A stretch of 64,000 bases of DNA, taken from Emiliania huxleyi CCMP1516. Lineage: Eukaryota; Haptophyta; Isochrysidales; Noelaerhabdaceae. Of the stretch, positions 1 to 10,419 are shown piece by piece. The number at the start of each line of letters is the position of its first letter. Position 1 is the first letter of the stretch. The stretch covers positions 141,599 through 205,598 of the forward strand of contig NW_005197426.1 of NCBI RefSeq assembly GCF_000372725.1, read 5' to 3'. The translations under genes and the position numbers were made by a program. Below the pieces are notes generated by a model. That model did no database searches, was not told where the DNA came from, and saw only the letters and a list, made by a program, of their open reading frames with translations.

Positions 1-455
1 CCAATCTTGATGGACCCCGTCATCGTCGCCGTCCACCGCTCGAAGAAGAAGACTCGGTACGGGTTCTGCGGGTCCACGGTGAGGCCGAATATGCCACGGT
101 CGATGTCGGGGTACGCGCCGAGCAGGTTGAAGCTCTTCTGCGTCTCGGCCACGTCCCTCCGGCTGATAGGGCCAACGATCGAGCCGCGGAAGACGTAGTC
201 GTCTGCATAGTAGGTTTCCGGCGCAGGGAGGTATTCGCCGCGATCGCTGGCAGCGCTCGCGGTCGCGGCGACGTACTCCTGCGTCTTGCTGAGCACGTCG
301 AACGGCGGCGGCGCACCGCCAAACTTGAGGAAGTCCATCCAGTGCGACTCGGCGCTCACGACGGCCGCGCAACGCGGCGAACGCGCGAGCGGCGCAGCGG
401 CGAGGAAGCCGCTGGCGTGCAAAGGCGAGAGAAGGAAGAGCGCACAGCCGGACAT
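1..455 (-). CDS. SnoaL-like/NTF2-fold protein, probably plastid-targeted (3' end outside window)
   Basis: Reading leftward from ATG at 455, the frame stays open to the window edge (about 151 codons). The N-terminus is hydrophobic (CALFLLSPLHASGF) and then rich in Ala, Arg and Ser. That resembles a signal peptide followed by a transit peptide, with a Phe right after the predicted cleavage site, as in plastid import of red-lineage secondary algae (established knowledge; the targeting itself is inferred). The mature part, about residues 40-151, has the pattern of a SnoaL-like domain: a segment with YYADDYVFRGS, then FNLLGAYPD, then FGLTVDPQNPYRVFFFERWT. SnoaL-like proteins share a cone-shaped fold with varied roles, so no reaction can be assigned. 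It is transcribed away from the oxygenase-like gene at 1394. Confidence 0.65.
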   Translation of the reverse strand, partial: MSGCALFLLSPLHASGFLAAAPLARSPRCAAVVSAESHWMDFLKFGGAPPPFDVLSKTQEYVAATASAASDRGEYLPAPETYYADDYVFRGSIVGPISRRDVAETQKSFNLLGAYPDIDRGIFGLTVDPQNPYRVFFFERWTATMTGSIKI

Positions 456-1393
456 CAGTTGCCGTGACTTACCGGTATGGCGACACAACGCGAGATGCGG
501 CGGCAGGATTCGGTACTTCACAAGTATCATTCCATGAAAGATCATACCCCAGGGCTATACCCTGATACCCTCTTGAGAGGACCCGCATTGGGCCCCTAGA
601 GGATAGGTTGATACCCTGGTGGGTTACCCTTCACACCGGACACGACCCCCCTCTTCACACCTCTTCGCGCGCTGCGCGCGCGCCAAGACAGACAACCAAC
701 GCGCTCGAGTGAGCGTCGCGCAGGAGGGAGGCGAGCGCACCACTAAGCAATGCGCTGGGCGAGGAGGGCGCTAATGGCGGCCGTCGTCGCGTTTGACGGG
801 CCCGCGGCCGCAGCCGGTGCGGCTGCAGCCGCGGGAGGGGCCGCGGCCTGCACGGCTGCGGCCTGGGCCGGCGCCGCGGGGGGCGCGGGGTTAGGCGCCG
901 TGGCGGGCTCCGCTGCGGACTCGGTGTCCCCCGCCGCCGCCCCCATCGCCTGCGCCGATGCGAGCTGCTGGCGCGCAAACTCCTCGCGGGAGGGAAATCG
1001 TTCTCGAAGTCAACATGGCACCGGCAAACATCCGGTGAATTCCGAAACAGCTGGCTTTGCCGAAACGAGGAGGCGTGCATTGCGCGCGCAACAGCTGGTG
1101 GGCGTGGCGCGCGGGTACGGCGGAAGCGCAAAGAGTTTGAATGATACCGGGGCGGACCACCGTGAAGAGAGAGTCTCTCTCTCTCTCTCTCGACTCTCCA
1201 CCGCTGCACCGTGCGTGCGGGAGGGCTCGGTCGGTGTGTGTGAATTGTCGCTTCGCTGCGCGGCCGCCGATGATACCTTGATACCCAGCCGAGATACGTC
1301 CCCACAGAGGCCTAGAGCATACCTTGATACCCCCTCGAGAAGCATGCATGATACCATACCAAGCTGAAGTACCGAATCCAGAGTACCCCGCCG
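456..1393. promoter_or_regulatory. Divergent intergenic region with clustered RATACC motifs
   Basis: About 0.94 kb separates two divergently oriented starts (455 minus, 1394 plus). Short motifs of the form (TT)GATACC or CATACC occur about ten times, in two clusters: roughly 535-640 and 1138-1360. The middle holds a CT microsatellite near 1172-1190 and an Ala-coding low-complexity tract. No convincing intact gene is seen apart from the weak exon listed separately. The clustering near both starts suggests a shared regulatory region, but function is inference. Confidence 0.35.
743..1002 (-). other. Possible terminal exon of an unidentified gene
   Basis: On the minus strand an open frame reads RFPSREEFARQQLASAQ, then an Ala/Pro-rich stretch ending ISALLAQRIA and a stop at 743. 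The non-repetitive start looks protein-like, but no start codon or upstream exon was found and the remainder is low complexity. It may be a chance reading of an alanine-codon repeat. Confidence 0.18.
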
Positions 1394-2100
1394 ATGGCTG
1401 TGCGTGTTGAGCACGCATCACAGCACGATTGCGCAGAGTGCCTCGACCTCCTCGCCGCGCCGTCGCTGGTCCGGGCCGCGCTCAAGGCGGCTCGGGCCGC
1501 AGACGCTGCCGCCGCTTCGGCTGCGACCGGCGAGCTCTGCAGGCTCGCCTCGCTCGAGCCTCACGCCAGGCGGCCGTGTGGCGCCGTCTCGCTCTCCACC
1601 TGCCTCGTGCTGGCCGCTGAGGTCGCCCTCCTGGGAGGCGAGCGGGCTGCGACTGGAGTGCGGCGCGTCCGCTCGCGCGCGCAGGCTGCCTGCTTCATCG
1701 CGCAGTCGCGCCGCTGGGTTGCTGCGCGCGAGGCGGAAGCAGCAGCAACAGAGGCAAAGGCGGCGGAGACAGCAAGCGCCGCCGCCAGCGCTGAGATCGC
1801 CAGCGCCGAGACGGTGGCTGCCGCAGCGGCGGAGGCGGCGCCGTTCGACCGCCCGGATTACGTCGCGTTCGACACGCAGCAGTACGACTTTCAACAACTC
1901 GTGACCGACATCTTTGGAGAGGAGCAGGGCAAGCGTGGAGACGGAGGTGGAGGCGGCGGCGAGGGAGGCCGAGGAGGAGGCCAAGTTGGCGGCGGCGGCA
2001 GTGCTGGCGGTGGCGGCGGCGGCGGCAGTGCTGGCGGTGGCGGCGGCGGCGGCGGCGGCGACAGTGCTGGCGGTGGCGGCGGTGCTGGCGGCGGCGGTGC

Positions 2101-2134
<34 letters not shown>

Positions 2135-3027
2135 TTTGGTTGGGACGACGACATCGACGGGCCCCTCGCACGGCTGCACTTGGGCGAGGTTGGGGCTTCG
2201 GAGCCTTGCGTCGAGCGTCGCACTCTCGACTGTGAGCGGCTCCTCCTCCCGTTTAGGTTGGGGCGGCGGAGCGGGGCTATTTGCGTGACTTTGGCGGCGG
2301 CGGCGGCGGCGGCGGCGGCTGCGAAGGCGGAGAGGGCGGAGGCGGAGGCGGCAGTGGAGGTGGCGTTGCGCGCTTTGAGTACTCCCACGCGCTCGACGAG
2401 GCGACCCGGTACGGCTGCGGGTCGCTGAATCGCATCTTCAAGCGCTCGCCGCGGCGCGGCGAGTTCCTCGCCGCATATGACGCGTTTGTCGCGGAGGTCG
2501 TGGCGCCGTCGCTCGGCTGCGGCGAGGGGCTCGTCTACCAGGCCGAGCCCGTGTTTCGCGTCTTTTTGCCCTACCACCTCGCCGTCGGCCCGCGCCACAC
2601 GGACGCGTCATACCACGAGCAGCCGAACGAGATCAACTGCTGGGTGCCGCTGACCGCCGTGTCGGGCACAAACTCGCTGCAGGTGGAGTCGTCTCCAGGG
2701 GCGGGCGATTTTGAGCCGGTCGAATGCCGCTACGGCGAGCTCTTTCGCTTCCGCGGCAACGCTTGCGAGCACTTCTCCTGCCTCAACGTCAGCGACGCCA
2801 CGCGGGTCTCCTTTGACTTTCGCGTCATTCGGCCGCAGGAGCTGCGGCTCCGGCCGGTGGCCTCAGCGAGCAGCGACGCGCACGCGCGGGGGCGCAGCGA
2901 CTACTTCACCATCGGGCGGTACTACCGCGTGGTGGGCGACGCCCCGCGGCGGGGAGGCCGCGGCGTGCGCGGTGCTAGCCCGGGCGAGAGCGCCGAGAAG
3001 AAGGAACTCCGAGAAGAAACGACATGA
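1394..3027 (+). CDS. Phytanoyl-CoA dioxygenase/StrG-like 2OG-Fe(II) oxygenase
   Basis: Proposed model join(1394..2231, 2360..3027), 501 aa. The donor at 2232 reads GTGAGC and the acceptor ends CAGTGGAG. The intron removes a GGC microsatellite and restores frame. The N-terminal half is Ala-rich, acidic and unrecognised, with a long Gly tract. The C-terminal ~220 residues carry a non-heme iron pattern: HTDASYHEQP supplies the H-x-D pair, and ACEHFSCLNVSDATRVSFDFRV supplies the distal His and the Arg that would hold 2-oxoglutarate. This arrangement is typical of PhyH/StrG-type oxygenases, which hydroxylate small molecules; the substrate cannot be told. An alternative is a frameshift in the Gly/Ala repeat rather than an intron. 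The C-terminal domain call is firmer than the exon structure. Confidence 0.6.
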
Positions 3028-3301
3028 CCGCCGCCTTTATTTTTTGGCGGCATCTAAGGAAGCCGTCGTCTGCGCCTTGTCTGTCGTGTTTCTCGATGTG
3101 CTTGTGCGTCTTGGGTCCGGGGTTGTGTTTTTGTGTGAATCGTAAGAAAGAAAGAAATAAGAACTCCGCCGGACTAAATAAAAATTTAAACAAAACAACT
3201 CCCTCTCACAGCAGACAGGCTCGACACAGGTGCGAACTGGCGTGTGCTAGCACTAAGAGCGAAATAAGAAAACAAACAAAAAAGAAAACAGAACCCAAAT
3301 G

Positions 3302-5282
3302 TCTTGAGCGACTGCAAGCCCGCGCTACAGCAAATCGAGGCGGCGTACCGAAGAGGCTCTCTCGAGGGGCTCAGGGAGTGGGATCGAGGAGGGGCATTAG
3401 AGGGGATATGCAGATATCGCGCCCAGCTTGAATCCGTCACGTTCCTGTGGGTACCGAGCCACGCGGGGTGCGCTAGCAACGCCTACGCCGACGCCGCGGC
3501 GACTGCATACATGGGGGCCAGCGAGATTGAGGATGCCACCTCCGTCATCCGAGGAGCAGTGAGGACACGCCCGTGCCTATACACGGACCGCCGGAGGACG
3601 GCAGGCGGAGAGTGGAGGGGAGACGTACTGGACCGGAGGACCTATTACGCCACACGCGGCCACACGAACGAGTGGGTGCGAGGACGGCTCGGCGAGGGGC
3701 TCACGGCGGGATCACACACGGCGGGGGTGCCTGGGCCGCTGTGGAGCGATGTGGTCAGGGGAACGACGAGACACAAATGGGACAAGCGTCAGCGGATCAA
3801 GGATCAGCACGGCGAGCGTGAGATACAATTCGCCGACGTGGATGATCACAACGTGGTGACAAAGACCGTCATGGGAGCGCGGGTGCGGCAGCAGGCGGGG
3901 GTGCCACACGGAGCGCACCACGAGAGGATCATGCGGGGAGAGGCGGGGAGAGAGACCCCGGGCGCCGCCACGAGGAGCGAACTCAGGGGCTGCCTCGTAT
4001 GTAAGGCCGCGAGGGACGCGGCGAGGAGGGCGGCACTAAAGCGGGACCCGCTGTGCCCGATCGTGCGGAAAGCCGCGCAGCAATGGACCGAGGAAGATGA
4101 GAACCCGCCTAGAGCGACAATGGCGCACTTGCTTAGCGGCGCCTGCCCGGGGAATAGGGAGCAGGCCAGATGGTTCCTCAGAGTAGCGCGAGCGCAGACG
4201 GGGACGGCGATCAGCAAAGTAGCGCAGGCGGCACCCGACTCCAAGGATACGCTGAAGACGCTGAGAATAGCGCATGTCGCTGCGCTGAAGGGCTCACGCT
4301 ATAGGGTGCTGGATGAGGACGGGTACGATGCACTAGCACCAGCCGTCGGGGGGGTGTTGCCAGCACTGGTAGATGATCTCCCGGAGAAGAGTCGGAGGGA
4401 CCTTGGCGCCGGGGTCGCGAGGAACCTGCAAGTCGTGGCCGAGGCGGCGACGGGAGCGGTGCAGAGGTGGATCCAGCTCAATGATGAGGCTACGGCACGC
4501 ATAATGAAGAGAGAGGAACACATCGAGTGGCTGAGGAAGCTCTTCGCTGGGTGGAAGGAGGCCCGGCCAGCCTTGAGGGAGTCGCGGAGGAGGAGGAGGG
4601 ATAATGGAGGTAACGTGGGAACAGGCCAACAGCCAGTGGGACGAACGAGGGCCGCGACGGCGGCTCAAGCGGGAGGGAGCGGAGACGGTGGGCAGAGAGC
4701 GAAGTGGGTGAGACTGATGATGCTCCTTCGACTTAGGGAGCGGTTCAGATGCTGGGCGGGCTTCAGGCTGGTGCTCACGCGAACAGGAATCGACGCGATG
4801 TGCAAAGCATACAAGAAGGGGAGAGGGAAGAGGAGAGACGCCGGTGAGGACGAAGCAGAAACTAGCGCAGACGAGAGCAGGGCAGACCCGGGGACTGGGG
4901 AGCCGGAGCAGACGGCATCGGCCGCCGAGGGAACGTTGGGAAGAGGCACGAGGAGGGCGGCGACTTCGACCGACTATGGAGGACCCGTCGCCAGACGACG
5001 CAGGGCAGAAGACGGTGAGGCGGAGCAGACGCGCAGGGCGAGACGAGGGAGGGAGCAGGACTTTGCGGAGATCAGCAGGAGGATGTACGAAGAGATTAGG
5101 AGCAGCAGGGACCCGAGGGACCATGTGGAAGACGGCTAGTGCTAGTCCCCCATCGGGAGGACGACCCCGGCTAGTCGCCGACCACACCCACAAAGAACCC
5201 TGCACAAAGATCGCAAGGGCGGGGGCCTGTTCCTTTTTACCCATCTCACAGTAGAGAGGTGTCCGTTTTTATTTATTTATTT
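3302..5282 (+). mobile_element. 5'-truncated LINE retrotransposon with 10-bp target-site duplication
   Basis: The open frame 3304-5139 starts inside an RNase H domain: SDCKPALQQIE holds one catalytic Asp, and WVPSHAGCASNAYADAAA holds the conserved His and final Asp. A region with CLVC and HLLSGACP follows, then a basic C-terminus. This is the 3' end of a LINE polyprotein; the reverse transcriptase is missing. The 3' end is a short (TTTA)n tail. The sequence AACCCAAATG is found at 3292-3301 and again at 5283-5292, a perfect 10-bp target-site duplication. That fixes both ends and makes this a recent, 5'-truncated insertion. It lies about 275 bp downstream of the oxygenase stop, in the same orientation. 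Confidence 0.88.
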
Positions 5283-5570
5283 AACCCAAATGGAGGGATG
5301 GGAGGACGGCACGCCGCCACCACACAGGGATTTTAAGGAGAGAGGTGTGGTGCTAGCCGTCGCCCATTTACCATTTTGCGTAGGTATGCGAGTATCGGGT
5401 TCGCGTCATCTTCCGCGTCTATCACCTCCCACGTGTTCGGCAGCTTTCGCCTTTCGCTTTCCTCCCCACACACATGCCCGCCCCAAAGGCTGTCCGATCT
5501 CCTCTTCGTCACAGGGCCCGATTCCGTTGGGTTAACAGAAATAAATAAATAAAACGGACATCCCAAGCTA
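5283..5570. repeat. Dispersed repeat, LINE 3'-end-like, inverted copy at 28255-28330
   Basis: The stretch 5292-5370 is nearly the reverse complement of 28255-28330 (shared blocks include GGATGGGAGGACGGC and CACACAGGGATTTTAA). Near 5540-5558 there is an (AAATA)n tract followed by CGGACATCCC, which mirrors the GTCCG-(TTTA)n end of the LINE at 5262-5282 on the other strand. It is probably an older LINE 3' end in opposite orientation into which the element at 3302 inserted. Confidence 0.55.
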
Positions 5571-5769
5571 GGGCTGGGTCGAGGACAGACACGTCCCCAC
5601 CTTTTTTGCAGGATTTTGCAAAAGCGAGGGGGGAGGGCGCATCGCCGCGCGGAGAGGGCTGGGCACAGGGCACAGGGAATCTCTCTCGCATAGGATATGC
5701 ACTCGGCGGCACGAGGGCAGGGCTGGGCGTCCTATTTGTGCTCCCCCCTGGACCCCTCGCTCTCTGGCA

Positions 5770-6240
5770 CTATCCATCTGACCACTCATCTGCGGGGCTT
5801 GGCGAGCGGCCGCGCTGCGGGGCAGGGCTGGTGAGAATGGGCTCTGGCCACTCGCCCGTGCGGGTGTAACCGCGCATCAGTCGGACAGAGGCCTCGACCG
5901 CCCCTCGCGGCAAGCTCTCGAGCATCTCGAGCAGCTCGCCCGCCGCCATCGCCGCCTCGAACTGCTCCCTCATGCCGAGCGCGCCGCAGACCCTACGTAC
6001 CGCCTCTTGCTGCACCTCGTCCGGTAAATCGGTGTCATAGCCAGACGAGTCGGCGGAGGAAGCCCGCTTCGCGCTTGGCGGGCGGCGAGTCCGGTGAGGG
6101 AGAGCGCGACTGGCGTGAGGGCCCGCCGCCGCGCGCAGAAAGCGCGTTTTTGTCGAGCCGGGGTCCAGATTGGGCGCGGCCGCTGGTTTGGCCCTTGCCG
6201 CGCTGCTGCCGCCCGCGCTTCCTGCCCGGGTTAACAGACA
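5770..6240 (-). CDS. Hypothetical protein, 5' end lost or hidden in an adjoining MITE
   Basis: A minus-strand frame ends at 5770. Its last ~150 residues look protein-like: a Ser/Arg-rich region, then SSGYDTDLPDEVQQEAVRR and two predicted amphipathic helices (REQFEAAMAAGELLEML; RGAVEASVRLMRGYTRTG), ending in a Ser/Pro-rich tail. Upstream of about 6240 the frame stays open only by running through the MITE at 6290-6738, whose translation is an artefact. The true 5' end was therefore either displaced by the insertion or lies in an exon not recognised. No family assignment is possible. Confidence 0.35.
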   Translation of the reverse strand, partial: CLLTRAGSAGGSSAARAKPAAAPNLDPGSTKTRFLRAAAGPHASRALPHRTRRPPSAKRASSADSSGYDTDLPDEVQQEAVRRVCGALGMREQFEAAMAAGELLEMLESLPRGAVEASVRLMRGYTRTGEWPEPILTSPAPQRGRSPSPADEWSDG

Positions 6241-6289
6241 GCCGCAACGTTGGCAGGAATTCTTTTTCCGTGGCGGGGGTGGGCGGGTG

Positions 6290-6738
6290 TTGGCCTTTCC
6301 GAGGGTTTCCGGCAACCCAGAGGGAAACCAGAGGGTCCCCAGCACTTTGCGTTTCCGGAAGTTTCCAGGGAAACCAGAGGGTGTTTGGTGCTCCATTCTG
6401 TTTCTCTCGAGTTTCCCTCGGGAAACTCGCGAGTTTCCCTGAGTCTGAGAGCTGGTCTGGGGCAAAATCTGGGGCAAAATTGAGGAAATCGGCACGATAC
6501 CCAGGTATTTTCCAGGTATACCGGGGTTTTCCAGGTATACCCGCAAAATACCCGGTATTTTGCCGATTTTGCCAAAACAGCCCCAGACACGGCTCAGAGC
6601 CCCCCCAAAATGACGAATTCCACGGAGTTTCCCCGGGGTTTCCCGAGGAAACTAGAGGGTGTTGTAGGTAGGGAAACGAGCAGGAAACACGGAAAGGAAA
6701 CCAGGTAGGGTGCGAGAGGAAACCCTCGGAAAGGCCAC
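6290..6738. mobile_element. MITE-like element with 19-bp perfect terminal inverted repeats
   Basis: 6292-6310 (GGCCTTTCCGAGGGTTTCC) is the exact reverse complement of 6718-6736. The 445 bp between the outer ends has no coding capacity and is full of GGTTTCC/GGAAACC and GGTATTTTCCAGG motifs. GGCGGGTG occurs just outside each end (6282-6289 and 6739-6746), a possible 8-bp target duplication as in hAT elements, though the flanks are GC-rich. The interior is related to 26904-27190. It sits about 80 bp upstream of the DnaJ start. Confidence 0.7.
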
Positions 6739-6819
6739 GGCGGGTGCACGGAGCTAAGTGCCTCGCCACCCTCGCAGGAGTCGCTTAGGCCGCTGTAAAA
6801 TTCTTTTTCCTTCCCTTTT

Positions 6820-8430
6820 ATGGAGGCCATGGCGGCTGTCGCGGAGAAGAACAGGGCGAAGGGCGACCCGCCGGGCGACCCACTGGCGCCGGAGACGACC
6901 TGCACCGCCCTCGCAAGCACCGCACCGGAAGCCTCTGCGGCGGCCGAGCCCTCACCGCTCGACGAGGCGCTCTTCTCGCTGCGCAAGCCCAAGGACGCGG
7001 GAAAAGGGGCCATGTCCGGACTCTCTGCCTTTGCCAAAGGGGTGGCGGTCGGCGCAGTTGGGCTCGTGGCCGCACCTGTGGCGGGTGCGCGCGAGGGCGG
7101 AGTCAAGGGAGCTCTCGCCGGTGCCGGCCTCGGCGTCGCGGGCGCTGTGGTGCTGCCGGTCGCGGGAGCGGTGGTTGGGTGCGTGCAGCTGACGCGCGGC
7201 ATTCTCGCCACGCCCGAGGCGATCGCCGAGCGCGGCAAGGGCAAGATTTGGGACGAGGACACGCGCACTTGGGTGGCGTACGACTTGCAGGCGCCGGAGT
7301 CCCTCGACGGACAAACGCACACACGCAATCTGCTCTGACGCCTGGGCTCGGCGACTCGTCTGCAGGCGGAGGCGCGAGAGATCCTCGCCGAGACGGAGGA
7401 CGAGTGGTGCGAGCGGAACGGCGTCGGAGGCGCGGCCGGCGGAGGCAAGGAGGGCGGCAAGGGCGGCAAGGGCGGCGGCGGCAAGGCGGTCAAGGAGACC
7501 GAGCTGTACGATGCGCTCGGCGTGGCGCCCGACGCGACGCCGGCGGCCATCAAGAAGGCGTACTTCGTCAAGGCGCGGCAGTTGCACCCCGACAAGAACA
7601 TCGGCGACGCGGGCGCGCACGCGGCGTTCCAGCGCGTGGGCGAGGCGTACCAGGTGCTGTCGGACGAGGTGTCTAGGAAGTGTCTAGGAAGTGTCTAGGA
7701 AGTGTCTACCTTGATGTACCAGGTGCTGTCGGACGAGGCGCTGCGTGCGAAGTACGACGACAAGGGGCGGCAGGGCCTCGAGGTCGAGCTGGTCGATTCG
7801 GCGGCCTTCTTCGCGGCCATGTTCGGCTCGGAGCCCTTCGAGTACCTCGTCGGCGAGCTCAAGCTGGCGGCCATGTTCTCTCTGCACGAGGCCGAGGCCC
7901 TCGACGAGCGGTGGGTCGCGTACAAGCAGAAGCGGCGCGAGGTGCTGTGCGCCGTCACACTGCGCGGGCTGCTGCAGCAGTTCGTCGCCGGCGACACGGC
8001 GGAGTTCGAGGCGGAGATGCACGACCACGCCGAGCGGCTCAAGCAGGCGCCGTTTGGCGAGGCGCTGCTGTGGACCGTCGGCTACGTGTACGAGCACAAG
8101 GGGCTGCAGGCGCTGGGTGGGATCGACGCGGCGCTCAACAGCCTCGACACAAAGGCGCACGGCGTCGCGCAGACGGTTCGGGTGGCGCAGGCGGCCAGCA
8201 CGCATCCTCCCTTCCCCCGCAGCACGCATCCCTTCCCCCGCCCTCTCCCCTCACCCTCCCCCCAGCTACGAGGAGGCCGCCGACCGTACCTGACGGACCA
8301 CGGCGCGCGGTGTCAGGTGGCCTTCAAGACGTACCGCGCCTTCCGCGACGAGCAAAAGGCGAGCACCACCGCCGCGCAGAAGGGCAAGGAGGCCAGGGAG
8401 GGCGCTGCGGCGGCGAGCAGACCGGCTGGA

Positions 8431-8472
<42 letters not shown>

Positions 8473-8590
8473 AGCGGCGGCAGCGGGGACGGCGAGGGCA
8501 GCGCCGGCGGCGGCGAAGGCGATGGGCCGCCGACCGAGTCGTTCTCCGCTTTTGCAGCCTCGTTCCTGCCGAAATCTGACGGGGGCGATA

Positions 8591-8626
<36 letters not shown>

Positions 8627-9393
8627 GCGGCGGAGGCGGCAGAGGCGGAGGCGGCGGTGCCGGAGGCGGAGGAGGCAATGGCCCTGCCTCTCCCGCCGAT
8701 GCGGCAGCGGCGCCGGTAGGCGGCGAGATCGGGGGCGCCGCTGCGAGCGGCGCGGGTGGCGCGGAGCCGGCGGAGGCTGCCGAGCAGCCAGTCAGGCCCG
8801 ACTTGCTCTTCCAGCGCGTCACGCTGCAGGGCCTGAGCGGGCGGCCGGAGCTTAATGGGCGGCGCGGTGTCGCTGTCGCGTTTCATTGCGAGACTGGCCG
8901 CTACACCGTCTCCCTAGACAATGCACCGCCCGTGGCCGAAGGGGAGACGGCCTCCGCCGCAACGGTCTCCGTGAGGCCATGCAATCTGTTGGCCGCGGCG
9001 GGCGGCGGCACGGCGGCGACCGGCGCGGCGGGAGGCGGCGGCGCGTCTACCACGGCCCCAGAAGGGGTGGGGCGGGGCAAGGAAGGTCCAGAGGAGGGGG
9101 AGAGGGCAGCCTACCTGATGATGGAGTCGATGTGGCGCGTCTCGCTGCTCGACATTGAGAGCACGCTGCGCAAGGTCTGCAACAAGGTGCTCGCCGACCA
9201 GGCGACAGAGCAGGGCGTGCGCCAGGCGCGCGCGCGTGCGCTGGTGACGCTGGGTCGCGTCTTCAAGGCGCACGGGTCGATCGAGTCGATGAAGCGGCTC
9301 GACGTACAGATGCACCTCGAGGGCGTGCAGGCGCGTATGCAGGAGGAGGCCGAGGCGGCCGCCGCCGCGGCCGCCGAGCGAGCAGCTGGCTGA
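6820..9393 (+). CDS. DnaJ (Hsp40) co-chaperone with Gly-rich amphipathic N-terminal region and DnaJ-X-like region
   Basis: Model join(6820..7290, 7366..7668, 7738..8190, 8317..9393), 767 aa. Residues ~60-150 form a glycine-spaced helical region (KGVAVGAVGLVAAPVAGARE and similar), like the amphipathic repeats of VPS13/ATG2-type proteins. The J domain is at about 200-270, with the diagnostic LHPDKN (HPD) that stimulates Hsp70 ATPase. A DnaJ-X-like helical region follows (ALLWTVGYVYEHKGLQALGG). Then come long Gly tracts, a small beta domain (RPELNGRRGVAVAFHCETGRY) and a C-terminal helical segment. Intron 1 has a GC donor. Intron 2 is flanked by duplicated exon sequence and carries an in-frame TAG, so it must be spliced. 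Intron 3 is less certain, since it would also read through. The product probably acts in the cytosol near membranes. Confidence 0.8.
7648..7737 (+). repeat. Direct exon repeats flanking a GTGTCTAGGAA-filled intron
   Basis: A 21-bp block beginning TACCAGGTGCTG occurs at 7648-7668 and again at 7717-7737, identical by eye. Between the copies lie about four tandem units of GTGTCTAGGAA. Both copies contain an AG|GT, so either GT-AG choice gives the same mRNA. Confidence 0.85.
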
Positions 9394-9506
9394 GGGGGGG
9401 GGAGGGGGGGGGGGGGGGGGCGAGCGTGGCTGCGTGGAACAGGGAGGCGGGCGACTCTTATCTCTAGTATCTGGGGAGTGTTAAGTTCCTTTTTCTTGGC
9501 GGTGAG

Positions 9507-9575
<69 letters not shown>

Positions 9576-10419
9576 CTCTCCTCTCTCTGCTCTGACTCTC
9601 GCTCTCTCGCTCTCTCGACCTCCGGCCTCCGCTCTCTCGACGCTCGTCTCCCTCGCCGTGCTCCGTCGCTCGCTCGCTCGCTCGCTCGTCGCTCTCCGCT
9701 CTCGGCTCTCTCTCTCTCTCAACACAAGATTCTGTCCCCCACAGCCCCTCTTACCCCCCTTCACCTTCGCTTCGCTGCTTGGTGTTTCTGAACACGTCGG
9801 TCGGCCAAGAGAGCTGTGCCTGTGGGGTTTTGTGTGGCGGGTTGTGTGTCTGGGAGGGTGGAGGGAGGGAGAGTGGAGTGCTGGTCTGCTCACCCACGGC
9901 ACTGGGCCTTGCACTTTGAATGCCGTGGGGCTCCTGCCCGTGTCCCGCGTCCCGGGCGTGGAGTCAGATGCGAGGGTCGCCCCCCCCTTGCCGCACCACA
10001 CTTTGTGTGCGTGGAGACGTTTACCTTACCTTACCTTACCTGAACCTCTCTGTGGCTCTGGCAGCGGCTCTCTCTCTCGCGCGCGCGTCTCTCTGGGCCT
10101 CGCTGCCAGTGGAGTGCCTGTGCCTGTGCCTCACCTTCTCCCTCGCACCGTGACGCTCCCCCACACCGCTCCCCCAGAATCAGATCGAGAAGGCAGAAAC
10201 GGAAGCTGAGCGAGGAATCCTGCCCGGAGGCTGAGTGCGTGGAAAGGGGACGGGCAGAATCAGATCGAGAAGGCAGAAACGGAAAAGGAGAGTGAGAATC
10301 AGAAGCGACGGACACGAATCCCTCTCGAGCCTCCGCATACAGAATCCTGTCTCGGGTGGCAGAATCGCTAGTGCAGAATCCTCAGGCCTGGACAGGGTTC
10401 TCCAAGACTGCTCTCCTCT
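9394..10419. other. Intergenic, microsatellite-rich
   Basis: No supported gene. It holds a poly-G run (9397-9420), a long (CT)n tract at about 9508-9600 with further CT-rich sequence to 9720, short (CTTAC)n near 10020-10040, and two copies of a ~30-bp block starting CAGAATCAGATCGAG (about 10175 and 10254) with further CAGAATC motifs to 10380. Confidence 0.6.

Noticed and set aside
750..1367. 205-codon plus-strand frame in the first intergenic region
   Set aside because: Starts as an Ala repeat and continues through CT repeats; no protein-like segment.
8266..8886. Ala- and Pro-rich minus-strand frames over the DnaJ gene
   Set aside because: Antisense readings of the glycine-codon repeat.
9478..10209. 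243-codon frame starting with Leu-Ser repeats
   Set aside because: Translation of a (CT)n microsatellite followed by non-coding sequence.
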